The notes beneath the pieces are model-generated. The model did not search any database. It was not told the DNA's origin and was given only the letters and a program-made list of their open reading frames with translations. A stretch of DNA of 5,062 bases, from positions 1-5,062 of the forward strand of contig SYCH01000138.1 of the NCBI GenBank assembly GCA_005787025.1, in the 5' to 3' direction. A program made the translations under genes and the position numbers. Numbering within the stretch: the stretch's first letter is position 1; every line of letters begins with the position of its first letter. Below, piece after piece: positions 1 to 5,038 of this stretch. Source of the stretch: Actinomycetota bacterium (GTDB lineage Bacteria; Actinomycetota; Acidimicrobiia; Acidimicrobiales; Ilumatobacteraceae).

Positions 1-53
1 TCGGCGAACACGCCGTCGAAATCGTCGTCCAGATCGTCGAGGTCGTCGCTCAT
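1..53 (-). CDS. N-terminus of an unidentified acidic protein (partial)
   Basis: An ATG on the minus strand at 53-51 opens a frame of 17 codons that runs off the left edge without a stop. The visible peptide is MSDDLDDLDDDFDGVFA, in which 8 of 17 residues are aspartate, in a DDL-type repeat. No family can be named from so little. A GGGGGA stretch (61-56 on the minus strand) lies just before the ATG and could be a weak Shine-Dalgarno, although its 2-base spacing is short. The gene is divergent from gpmA and shares a 65-base intergenic region with it. The aspartate run could partly reflect the low-complexity DNA, so the coding call is moderate. Confidence 0.5.
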   Translation of the reverse strand, partial: MSDDLDDLDDDFDGVFA

Positions 54-76
54 GGTCCCCCGATTCTGCCCCAACA

Positions 77-99
77 CCGACGGCGTCGGGCACGGTGCC
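77..99. promoter_or_regulatory. Two adjoining palindromes in the divergent intergenic region
   Basis: CCGAC-GGC-GTCGG (77-89) directly adjoins GGCAC-G-GTGCC (89-99), the two sharing base 89. Both are perfect inverted repeats. They lie just upstream of the gpmA -10 box, at about -42 to -20 if transcription starts at the GTG at 119. That is where a repressor or activator would be expected. On the minus strand they would sit in the 5' leader of the acidic gene and could instead form RNA hairpins. I do not recognise the motif as the site of a known regulator. Confidence 0.3.
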
Positions 100-106
100 G
101 TCACAC

Positions 107-118
107 TAAGTTGTTCGC
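107..118 (+). promoter_or_regulatory. gpmA -10 box placed for leaderless transcription
   Basis: TAAGTT at 107-112 fits the actinobacterial -10 pattern TANNNT. Six bases follow before the GTG start codon at 119, so transcription would begin at or next to the start codon. There is no Shine-Dalgarno sequence before the GTG, which agrees with a leaderless message. No convincing -35 box is seen 16-18 bases upstream. On the opposite strand TAGTGT (108-103) overlaps it and could be the -10 box of the divergent gene, but that part is weak. Confidence 0.5.
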
Positions 119-865
119 GTGACCGGCACCCTCGTCATCCTCCGCCACGGTGAGAGCACGTGGAACCAGCAAAACCTCTTCACCGGCTGGCACGACGTGC
201 CCCTGTCGGAGAAGGGTCTGGCCGAGGCCGCCCAGGCCGGCGTCACCATGGCCCAAGCCGGGCTGTTCTTCGACGTGGCTCACACCTCACTGCTCACCCG
301 CGCGGTGATGACCTGCCATCTGGCCCTGAACGGCATGGGCCAGGTGTGGTTGCCCGTCAACCGTTCGTGGCGCCTGAATGAGCGTCACTACGGAGCCCTG
401 CAGGGCCTCGACAAGCGGGCCACCACCGAGCTCCATGGTGCCGAGCAGACGAAGTTGTGGCGCCGCAGTTTCGACGTACCGCCGCCGCCCGTGGGCACCG
501 ACAGCCCCGAGCATCCGGTGAACGATCGTCGTTACCGCCTGCTGGATCCGGCAGTTCTTCCGGCCGCCGAATGCCTGAAAGACGTGGTGGCGAGGGTGTT
601 GCCCTATTGGAACGACATCGTCGTGCCCCAACTGCGCGATGAGTTGACCGTGCTCGTCACGGCGCACGGCAACAGCTTGCGGGCCCTCGTCATGCACCTG
701 GAAGGCATCTCCGAGGACGCCATCGCCGAACTCAACATCCCGACCGGAGTCCCCCGCCGTTACACCTTCGACGACACGATGAGAGTGACCTCGGCCGAGT
801 ACCTGGGTGACGCCGCCGCCGTGGCCGCGGCCGCCGATGCCGTCTCCAAGCAAGCCGGCGCCTGA
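119..865 (+). CDS. gpmA: 2,3-bisphosphoglycerate-dependent phosphoglycerate mutase
   Basis: Interconverts 3-phosphoglycerate and 2-phosphoglycerate in glycolysis and gluconeogenesis, in the cytosol, through a phosphohistidine intermediate. The 248-residue protein has full family length and aligns end to end with E. coli GpmA from memory. The LRHGES motif carries the phosphorylated His10. Arg61 lies in the LLTRA segment, the general acid/base Glu88 in LNERHYGALQG, the substrate-binding pair Arg115-Arg116 in LWRR, and the second catalytic His183 in TAHGNSLRAL. NIPTGVP (206-212) is also family-typical. The GTG start is supported by the fit of the N-terminus to the family and by the -10 box immediately upstream. 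The C-terminal tail is rich in alanine, as in many relatives. It is transcribed away from the acidic gene and followed by a hairpin, so it is probably monocistronic. No key residue is missing. Confidence 0.96.
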   Translation: MTGTLVILRHGESTWNQQNLFTGWHDVPLSEKGLAEAAQAGVTMAQAGLFFDVAHTSLLTRAVMTCHLALNGMGQVWLPVNRSWRLNERHYGALQGLDKRATTELHGAEQTKLWRRSFDVPPPPVGTDSPEHPVNDRRYRLLDPAVLPAAECLKDVVARVLPYWNDIVVPQLRDELTVLVTAHGNSLRALVMHLEGISEDAIAELNIPTGVPRRYTFDDTMRVTSAEYLGDAAAVAAAADAVSKQAGA

Positions 866-897
866 ACGCCGGTGTGCCCACTCGAGGTGGTGTGCCC

Positions 898-923
898 GTC
901 GGCTCACCGGGGTGTCCGCCGAC
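898..923 (+). terminator. Hairpin downstream of gpmA
   Basis: GTCGGC (898-903) pairs with GCCGAC (918-923). An inner CAC/GTG stem (905-907 with 912-914) is separated from it by a small internal loop. The hairpin starts 33 bases after the gpmA stop. No T-run follows, as is common for actinobacterial terminators, so this is a structure-based call. The 866-992 gap also holds a direct repeat, GGTGTGCCC, at 871-879 and 889-897. Confidence 0.4.
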
Positions 924-956
924 TCAGGTCCGTGACGATCGGGACAACGCCGGTGG

Positions 957-992
957 TTCTCACATGTTCACGAGCGTTATAGGGTTCTAGGT
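957..992 (+). promoter_or_regulatory. Promoter of the cyclic-nucleotide-binding gene
   Basis: TTCTCA (957-962, 4 of 6 matches to TTGACA) and TAGGGT (980-985, TANNNT type) are separated by 17 bases. Seven bases follow before the ATG at 993. There is no Shine-Dalgarno sequence, so the message is probably leaderless. This is the only promoter in the window with a plausible -35 element. Confidence 0.5.
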
Positions 993-1418
993 ATGGCAAG
1001 CAAAAAGAGTTATCTGGACAGCCTCCGTCGTGTCGCTTTGTTCTCCTCCTGCTCCACCAAGGACCTGGAGAAGATCGCCAAGGCCGGCGACGAGGTCACA
1101 TTGAGCGCCGGAACCGTCATCGTCGATCAGGGTCAGACCGGTCGCGAGGCGTTCGTGATCATCAGTGGCTCGGCCACGGTGAAGCGCAACAGCAAGAAGG
1201 TCGCGACTTTGGGCGCCGGATCCGTGGTGGGCGAACTTTCACTGTTGGATCACGGCCCCCGCACCGCGACCGTCGTGACCGACACCGAGTGCACGATGTT
1301 GGTCATCAGCCAGCGTCAGTTCCTCGCCGTGATCGACGCCATCCCGGCGATTTCGCACAAGTTGCTGGCCACACTGGCCGGTCGCATCCGCGAACTCGAC
1401 CGTCAGTACTTCGGCTGA
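993..1418 (+). CDS. Stand-alone cyclic-nucleotide-binding domain protein
   Basis: A 141-residue cytosolic protein that is essentially one cyclic-nucleotide-binding (cNMP) domain. An N-terminal helix (YLDSLRRVALF) is followed by the beta-roll from about residue 18 to 105. The phosphate-binding cassette is GELSLLDHGPRTATVV (80-95), with Glu81 and Arg90, the residues that hold the ribose hydroxyl and the cyclic phosphate in CRP and PKA. Their presence suggests that it can bind cAMP or cGMP. A C-terminal helix ends in RIRELDRQYFG. There is no helix-turn-helix, kinase, channel or other output domain, so it is not a CRP-type DNA-binding protein. It must act through a partner, or bind nucleotide for another reason. 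It lies 63 bases upstream of the EtfD-like gene on the same strand. The domain call is firm; the cellular role is unknown. Confidence 0.9.
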   Translation: MASKKSYLDSLRRVALFSSCSTKDLEKIAKAGDEVTLSAGTVIVDQGQTGREAFVIISGSATVKRNSKKVATLGAGSVVGELSLLDHGPRTATVVTDTECTMLVISQRQFLAVIDAIPAISHKLLATLAGRIRELDRQYFG

Positions 1419-1419
1419 G

Positions 1420-1450
1420 CTCGATCTCATTGGGTCGAGGGGTTCGCCCC
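1420..1450 (+). terminator. Two consecutive hairpins between the cNMP-binding gene and the EtfD-like gene
   Basis: CTCGA (1420-1424) can pair with TCGAG (1435-1439). It is followed at once by GGGG-TTCG-CCCC (1439-1450), a perfect four-pair stem with a TTCG loop. The first arm begins 2 bases after the upstream stop codon. No T-run follows. This may terminate the upstream transcript, or only partly reduce read-through into the next gene, which has its own -10 box just downstream. Confidence 0.4.
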
Positions 1451-1466
1451 ATCACCGACTTGGCAG

Positions 1467-1472
1467 TAGCGT
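1467..1472 (+). promoter_or_regulatory. -10 box upstream of the EtfD-like gene
   Basis: TAGCGT fits TANNNT and lies 9 bases before the ATG at 1482, so the 5' leader would be 0-3 bases. No Shine-Dalgarno sequence is seen in front of the ATG. A -35 box at normal spacing would fall in the TTCG hairpin and is poor (TTCGCC). The spacing is the least ideal of the five in this window, so it is less certain. Confidence 0.35.
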
Positions 1473-1481
1473 TCCCCGTGC

Positions 1482-3752
1482 ATGGGAACGCACGCTGAGA
1501 CTCCGGCCGCACCTTCGGGTTCGCGGCGCCTGAAGCCCTATCAACTCTCGATCGCCATCGGTTCTTTCATGGCGGTGTTCATCGCGGTGTCGGGCGTGTT
1601 GCCCCTCGTCACCGGATGGAAGAACGACTCCCCCATCCACCGCGAGGTGTTCGGAGGAATCCCCGGCGTTTTGAAGTTGGCCTTCTACACGGTCATCCCC
1701 GTTCTCGTGTTGTGGGGATCGCTGCGTTTCGCCGATCGCATCCGCAACTGGGAGCGTGGTGCACCCGATCGCCGTCGCACCACCACGGCCAACGCCAAGC
1801 GTCGCCTCGCCGACTTCCGCGCCGGTGTGTACATGCGCACGCTGTTGCGTGATTCGGCCGCTGGCCTCATGCACTCGTTGATCTACTTCGGCTTCCTGGT
1901 GTTGCTCGGGGTCACCACGGTGTTGGAACTCGACCACCAGCTGCCCGAGAGCCTGAAGTTCCTGCACGGCGACGTGTATCGCGGGTACGTGATGATCGGA
2001 GACCTGGCCGGCCTCATGTTCACCGGCGGCGTGGTGTGGGCCATCGTGCGTCGCTACGTGCAACGCCCGTATCGCATCCGCATCAAGTCGAAGCCCGAGC
2101 ACGCCATCATCCTGGCCACCCTGCTCGGGATCGGTCTCACCGGTTTCGGCGCCGAGATGTTCCGCATCGCCGAGTCGGCTGCCAGCGGAGAGAACATGGA
2201 CCACGAGAAGTGGTCGTTCGTCGGTTACCCGTTGGCCCAGACCGTCGAGGGTCTCGCCCCGCGCACGCTCGAGTTGTGGCACCAGGGTTGGTGGATCGCC
2301 CACGTTCTGACGTTCGTGGTGTTCCTCGCCATCTTGCCGATCACCATGTTGCGTCACATCTTCACGTCGCCCTTGAACATGTACCTCAAGGATCGTGATC
2401 GTCCCAAGGGCGCGATGAAAGCCATGCCGAACCTCACCGAGACGTCGCTGGAGTCGTTCGGTGCCGCCGTGGTGGAAGACTTCACCTGGAAGCAGTTGCT
2501 CGACACCGATGCCTGCACCATGTGCGGCCGCTGTACCAGCGTGTGTCCGGCCCATGCGACGGGCAAGCCACTCGACCCGCGCGAGATCGTTCTGAAGACC
2601 GGTGAAGTGATGGCGGCCACGGCTGCGCACGCTCCCGGTGGCAAGGTGTCGCCTCCGCTCGGCACCGACCCCGAGATCACCATCGGCGCGAACTCGTTGT
2701 TCGAGCGCATCACCGCCGAAGAAGTCTGGAGTTGCACGTCGTGCAAGGCCTGCGACGAGATCTGCCCCGTGAACATCGAGATCCTCGACAAGATCCTCGA
2801 CATGCGCCGTTACCTCTCGCTGATGGAAAGCAACTTCCCCGCCGAGTTGGGCAACGCCTATCGCTCGATGGAGAACCAGGGCAACCCGTGGGGCATGAAC
2901 CAGGGCGAGCGGGCCGATTGGGCCAAGGATCTACCCGTCGACGTGGTCGACCCGGGTGACGCCTTCTCGCACGAGTACCTCTACTGGGTCGGTTGCGCCG
3001 GATCGTTCGACGACAAGAACAAGAAGGTCACCCAGTCCATGGCCAAGCTCTTGAAGCGGGCCGGCATCGACGTGGCCATCCTCGGACCGAGCGAGATGTG
3101 CACCGGCGACTCGGCGCGTCGTTCAGGCAACGAGTACCTGTTCCAGATGCTCGCCATCCCCAACGTCGACATGCTGAACGGTATGGGCGTGAAGAAGATC
3201 ATCACGCAGTGCCCTCACTGCTTCAACACACTGGCCAACGAGTACCCGCAACTGGGTGGTCGCTACGAAGTGATCCACCACACGCAGTTGCTCGAGCAGT
3301 TGATCGACAGCGGTCAGTTGGACGTGAGCAATGCCTCGCTCGAAGAGCGCATCACGTACCACGACTCGTGCTATCTCGGTCGCCACAACGACGTGTACCT
3401 CGCACCACGCAAGGTGGTGGCGTCCATCAAGGGCATCGAGGTCGTCGAGATGCAACGCAACGGCACGACGGGAATGTGTTGCGGCGCCGGTGGCGCTCGC
3501 ATGTGGATGGAAGAGTCCATCGGCACCAAGGTGAACGACGAGCGCGCCCGCGAGGCTCTGAGCACCGGTGCCAGTCGCGTGGCCACCGCCTGTCCGTTCT
3601 GCTACATCATGCTGGACGACGGTGTGAAGGCCGCCGGCGCCGAGGAAGATCAGGTGAAGGTGGCCGACATCGCCATCCACCTGTTGGAAGCCATCGAGAA
3701 CGGCGAGAGGGCCCTGGCCACCCCCGCCGCCCCCCTCACCACATCGCACTGA
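1482..3752 (+). CDS. etfD: Membrane-anchored Fe-S oxidoreductase, EtfD/EMO type (ETF:menaquinone oxidoreductase)
   Basis: Probably carries electrons from reduced electron-transfer flavoprotein, and so from acyl-CoA dehydrogenases, to the menaquinone pool at the cytoplasmic membrane. The 756 residues form three parts. About six membrane segments (near 22-45, 64-82, 127-150, 166-190, 206-226, 271-293) make a NarI-like cytochrome b domain. His274 and His292 are 18 apart, the spacing of two haem ligands in NarI, and His131 is another ligand candidate. Two 4Fe-4S motifs follow, at Cys345/348/351/355 and Cys418/421/424/428. Two cysteine-rich CCG-type domains end the protein: Cys505, Cys540, Cys577/580, then Cys630, Cys666-667, Cys704/707. 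The first has MCTGD where the second has the classic CCG. Segments such as GDSARRSGNE, CPHCFNT and CCGAGGARMWMEE match mycobacterial EtfD (Rv0338c) as I recall it. The other possibility is a related heterodisulfide-reductase-like oxidoreductase. No etfAB genes are in the window. The symbol rests on recalled homology. Confidence 0.85.
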   Translation: MGTHAETPAAPSGSRRLKPYQLSIAIGSFMAVFIAVSGVLPLVTGWKNDSPIHREVFGGIPGVLKLAFYTVIPVLVLWGSLRFADRIRNWERGAPDRRRTTTANAKRRLADFRAGVYMRTLLRDSAAGLMHSLIYFGFLVLLGVTTVLELDHQLPESLKFLHGDVYRGYVMIGDLAGLMFTGGVVWAIVRRYVQRPYRIRIKSKPEHAIILATLLGIGLTGFGAEMFRIAESAASGENMDHEKWSFVGYPLAQTVEGLAPRTLELWHQGWWIAHVLTFVVFLAILPITMLRHIFTSPLNMYLKDRDRPKGAMKAMPNLTETSLESFGAAVVEDFTWKQLLDTDACTMCGRCTSVCPAHATGKPLDPREIVLKTGEVMAATAAHAPGGKVSPPLGTDPEITIGANSLFERITAEEVWSCTSCKACDEICPVNIEILDKILDMRRYLSLMESNFPAELGNAYRSMENQGNPWGMNQGERADWAKDLPVDVVDPGDAFSHEYLYWVGCAGSFDDKNKKVTQSMAKLLKRAGIDVAILGPSEMCTGDSARRSGNEYLFQMLAIPNVDMLNGMGVKKIITQCPHCFNTLANEYPQLGGRYEVIHHTQLLEQLIDSGQLDVSNASLEERITYHDSCYLGRHNDVYLAPRKVVASIKGIEVVEMQRNGTTGMCCGAGGARMWMEESIGTKVNDERAREALSTGASRVATACPFCYIMLDDGVKAAGAEEDQVKVADIAIHLLEAIENGERALATPAAPLTTSH

Positions 3753-3760
3753 TCTGGTCG

Positions 3761-3807
3761 TTCTGGGCGGGTTTCGCACGCTCTGGCGTCACGAAGGCCG
3801 CCCAAAA
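3761..3807. terminator. Bidirectional terminator hairpin between convergent genes
   Basis: TGGGCGG (3764-3770) pairs with CCGCCCA (3798-3804). Inside it TTTCG (3772-3776) pairs with CGAAG (3792-3796, one wobble), and ACGC (3778-3781) pairs with GCGT (3786-3789) around a TCTG loop. TT/AA (3761-3762 with 3806-3807) extends the base beyond one mismatch. The structure starts 8 bases after the etfD-like stop and 7 bases after the engB stop, so it can serve both strands. There is no long T-run on either side. Confidence 0.65.
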
Positions 3808-3814
3808 CCGGCTG

Positions 3815-4399
3815 TCAGTTCAGGTGACCGAGTACCAGTGATCGAAGGATGTCGATTCCGACGCCCTTGCTGGCACTGACCCACACGATGTCGCCGGGCT
3901 CGAGCATGCACCCGGCGGCCAAGTCCTTCTTGCGCGTTTGACGCTTGGCCGACTTCACCTTGTCGTGCTTGGTGGCCACCACCGTGTGCGGAATGCCGTT
4001 GGCACGCAGCCACTCCAACATCTGCACGTCCAACTTCGTGGGGCCGATCTCGCCGTCGACCAGAACGAAGACGTTGGTCAGTTCCTCACGGTCGAGCAGG
4101 TAGCCCTCGATCATCTTCTGCCACCCCTGCTTCACACGACCGGGAACCGCGGCATAGCCGTAGCCGGGAAGGTCCACCAACGTGGAGCCGTTGGGCAGAG
4201 CGAACATGTTGATCAACTGCGTGCGCCCCGGCGTGTTCGACACGCGCGCCAGCTGCTTGCGATTGGCCAACGCGTTGATGAGCGACGACTTGCCCACGTT
4301 GCTGCGACCGACGAAGGCCACTTCGGCCGGCGAAGCGGGCAGGACCTTCGCGTCGACCGCCGACGTCACGAACTCGATGGACAACGGCGACGCGGTCAT
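3815..4399 (-). CDS. engB: Ribosome biogenesis GTPase EngB (YihA/YsxC)
   Basis: A cytosolic GTPase of the TrmE-Era-EngA-EngB superfamily that acts in late assembly of the 50S ribosomal subunit. The 194-residue protein is of normal length with all G motifs: G1 GRSNVGKSS (31-39), G2 within NTPGRTQLIN (55-64, Thr60), G3 DLPGYGYA (76-83), G4 TKHDK (143-147) and G5 SASKG (175-179). EFVTSAV (9-15) and PAEVAFVGRSNVGKSSLINA are typical of EngB N-termini and support the ATG at 4399. The segment after strand five reads VDGEIGPTKLD (115-125), where many relatives have an arginine (VDxRxxP). This is a small variation outside the nucleotide-binding motifs. It is convergent with the etfD-like gene and 56 bases downstream of dcd, with its own -10 box. 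Confidence 0.96.
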   Translation of the reverse strand: MTASPLSIEFVTSAVDAKVLPASPAEVAFVGRSNVGKSSLINALANRKQLARVSNTPGRTQLINMFALPNGSTLVDLPGYGYAAVPGRVKQGWQKMIEGYLLDREELTNVFVLVDGEIGPTKLDVQMLEWLRANGIPHTVVATKHDKVKSAKRQTRKKDLAAGCMLEPGDIVWVSASKGVGIDILRSLVLGHLN

Positions 4400-4405
4400 G
4401 CGACG

Positions 4406-4411
4406 AGTGTA
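4406..4411 (-). promoter_or_regulatory. engB -10 box placed for leaderless transcription
   Basis: On the minus strand TACACT (4411-4406) fits TANNNT and is followed by six bases (CGTCGC) and then the engB ATG at 4399. No Shine-Dalgarno sequence can fit in between. No clear -35 box is seen. The arrangement matches that of gpmA exactly in spacing. Confidence 0.55.
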
Positions 4412-4423
4412 CGGTCACGGCCC

Positions 4424-4442
4424 TCGCGCACGGGACGCGCGA
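4424..4442 (-). terminator. Hairpin downstream of dcd
   Basis: TCGCGC (4424-4429) and GCGCGA (4437-4442) form a six-pair stem with a seven-base loop. It lies 13 bases after the dcd stop and just before the engB -10 box. There is no T-run. It probably ends or weakens dcd transcription, leaving engB to its own promoter. Confidence 0.4.
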
Positions 4443-4455
4443 CAGCCGGAGCGAA

Positions 4456-5025
4456 TCAGTTCTTGTCGAAGTTCTCGAAATAACGACTGGGTGTCGGGCC
4501 GCGTTGCCCGTGGTACTTCGAACCGCGCGCGCCCTGGCCGTACGGCTTGTCGGCGGGGGTGGTCATCTGCATGAAGCTCACCTGACCGATCTTCATGCCG
4601 GGATACAAGGTGATGGGCAGGCTGGCCACGTTCGCCAATTCGAGGGTGACGTGACCATCGAAGCCGGCGTCGATGAATCCAGCGGTCGAATGAATGAGCA
4701 AACCGAGCCGACCGAGCGAACTCTTGCCCTCGATGCGGGCCACCAGATCGTTGGGCACCCCCACGCGCTCCAGGGTGCTGCCCAGAACGAATTCACCCGG
4801 GTGCAACATGAACATGCCGTCTTCGGGAATCTCGACCAACTCGGTGAGACCGGTCATGTCCTTCTTCACGTCGATGACGCCGGCGGTGTGGTTGCGGAAC
4901 ACGCGGAACAAGTGGTGCAGGCGCACGTCGATGGAGGAGGGCTGGATCATCGCCTCGTCGAGCGGGTCGATGATGATGCGGCCGGCCGCGAGGGCCTCCC
5001 GCAGGCTGCGGTCGGACAGAATCAC
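4456..5025 (-). CDS. dcd: dCTP deaminase, probably bifunctional dCTP deaminase/dUTPase
   Basis: Deaminates dCTP on the path to dUMP for thymidylate synthesis. In the Mycobacterium and Methanocaldococcus type it also hydrolyses the dUTP formed, giving dUMP and pyrophosphate. It is a trimeric cytosolic enzyme of the dUTPase fold. From the GTG at 5025 the protein has 189 residues and begins MILSDRSLREAL, like relatives that begin MLLSDRDL. Visible motifs are QPSSIDVRL (28-36), LHPGEFVLGSTLE (74-86), EGKSSLGRLGLL (99-110), HSTAGFIDAGF (112-122), LELANV with catalytic Glu129 (128-133), YPGMKIGQ (141-148) and GSKYHGQRGPTPSR (168-181). HSTAGFID and the C-terminal segment resemble the mycobacterial enzyme rather than monofunctional E. 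coli Dcd (HVTAHRID), which is the basis for the bifunctional call. An in-frame GTG at 5034 would add only MRV, but it lies inside the probable -10 box. Family membership is certain; bifunctionality is inferred. Confidence 0.93.
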   Translation of the reverse strand: MILSDRSLREALAAGRIIIDPLDEAMIQPSSIDVRLHHLFRVFRNHTAGVIDVKKDMTGLTELVEIPEDGMFMLHPGEFVLGSTLERVGVPNDLVARIEGKSSLGRLGLLIHSTAGFIDAGFDGHVTLELANVASLPITLYPGMKIGQVSFMQMTTPADKPYGQGARGSKYHGQRGPTPSRYFENFDKN

Positions 5026-5032
5026 GACCCTC

Positions 5033-5038
5033 ACCGTA
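5033..5038 (-). promoter_or_regulatory. dcd -10 box placed for leaderless transcription
   Basis: On the minus strand TACGGT (5038-5033) fits TANNNT and is followed by seven bases (GAGGGTC) and the GTG at 5025. The upstream in-frame GTG at 5034 overlaps this box, so this element helps decide the start codon. GAGGG could act as a weak Shine-Dalgarno for the 5025 start if a longer transcript exists, but its 2-base spacing is short. Confidence 0.45.

Noticed and set aside
871..897. Direct repeat GGTGTGCCC (871-879 and 889-897) as a regulatory repeat or attachment site
   Set aside because: There are only two 9-base copies in GC-rich intergenic DNA, with no integrase or other mobile gene nearby. 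Chance or a local duplication is enough to explain it.
287..907. 206-codon minus-strand frame opposite gpmA
   Set aside because: It is a shadow of gpmA in GC-rich DNA. Its sequence resembles no family and gpmA is certain.
993..1418. Reading the cyclic-nucleotide-binding protein as a truncated CRP/FNR regulator
   Set aside because: The frame ends naturally after the C-helix, and the next 63 bases hold no helix-turn-helix remnant in any frame. Stand-alone domains of this length are common in actinobacteria.
1452..2630. Long open frame (392 codons) on the minus strand across the etfD-like gene
   Set aside because: It is antisense to a gene with firm Fe-S and membrane motifs. Its translation is a low-complexity mix rich in His, Arg, Gly and Glu with no recognisable domain, as expected from GC-rich third positions read backwards.
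2993..3841. 282-codon plus-strand frame overlapping the etfD-like C-terminal part and running past its stop
   Set aside because: It is an off-frame reading of the CCG domains, rich in Arg, His and Gly, with no motif. It also runs through the hairpin and into the engB end.
3938..4483. 181-codon plus-strand frame opposite engB
   Set aside because: It is antisense to a complete EngB with all G motifs, and its translation is a compositional artefact.
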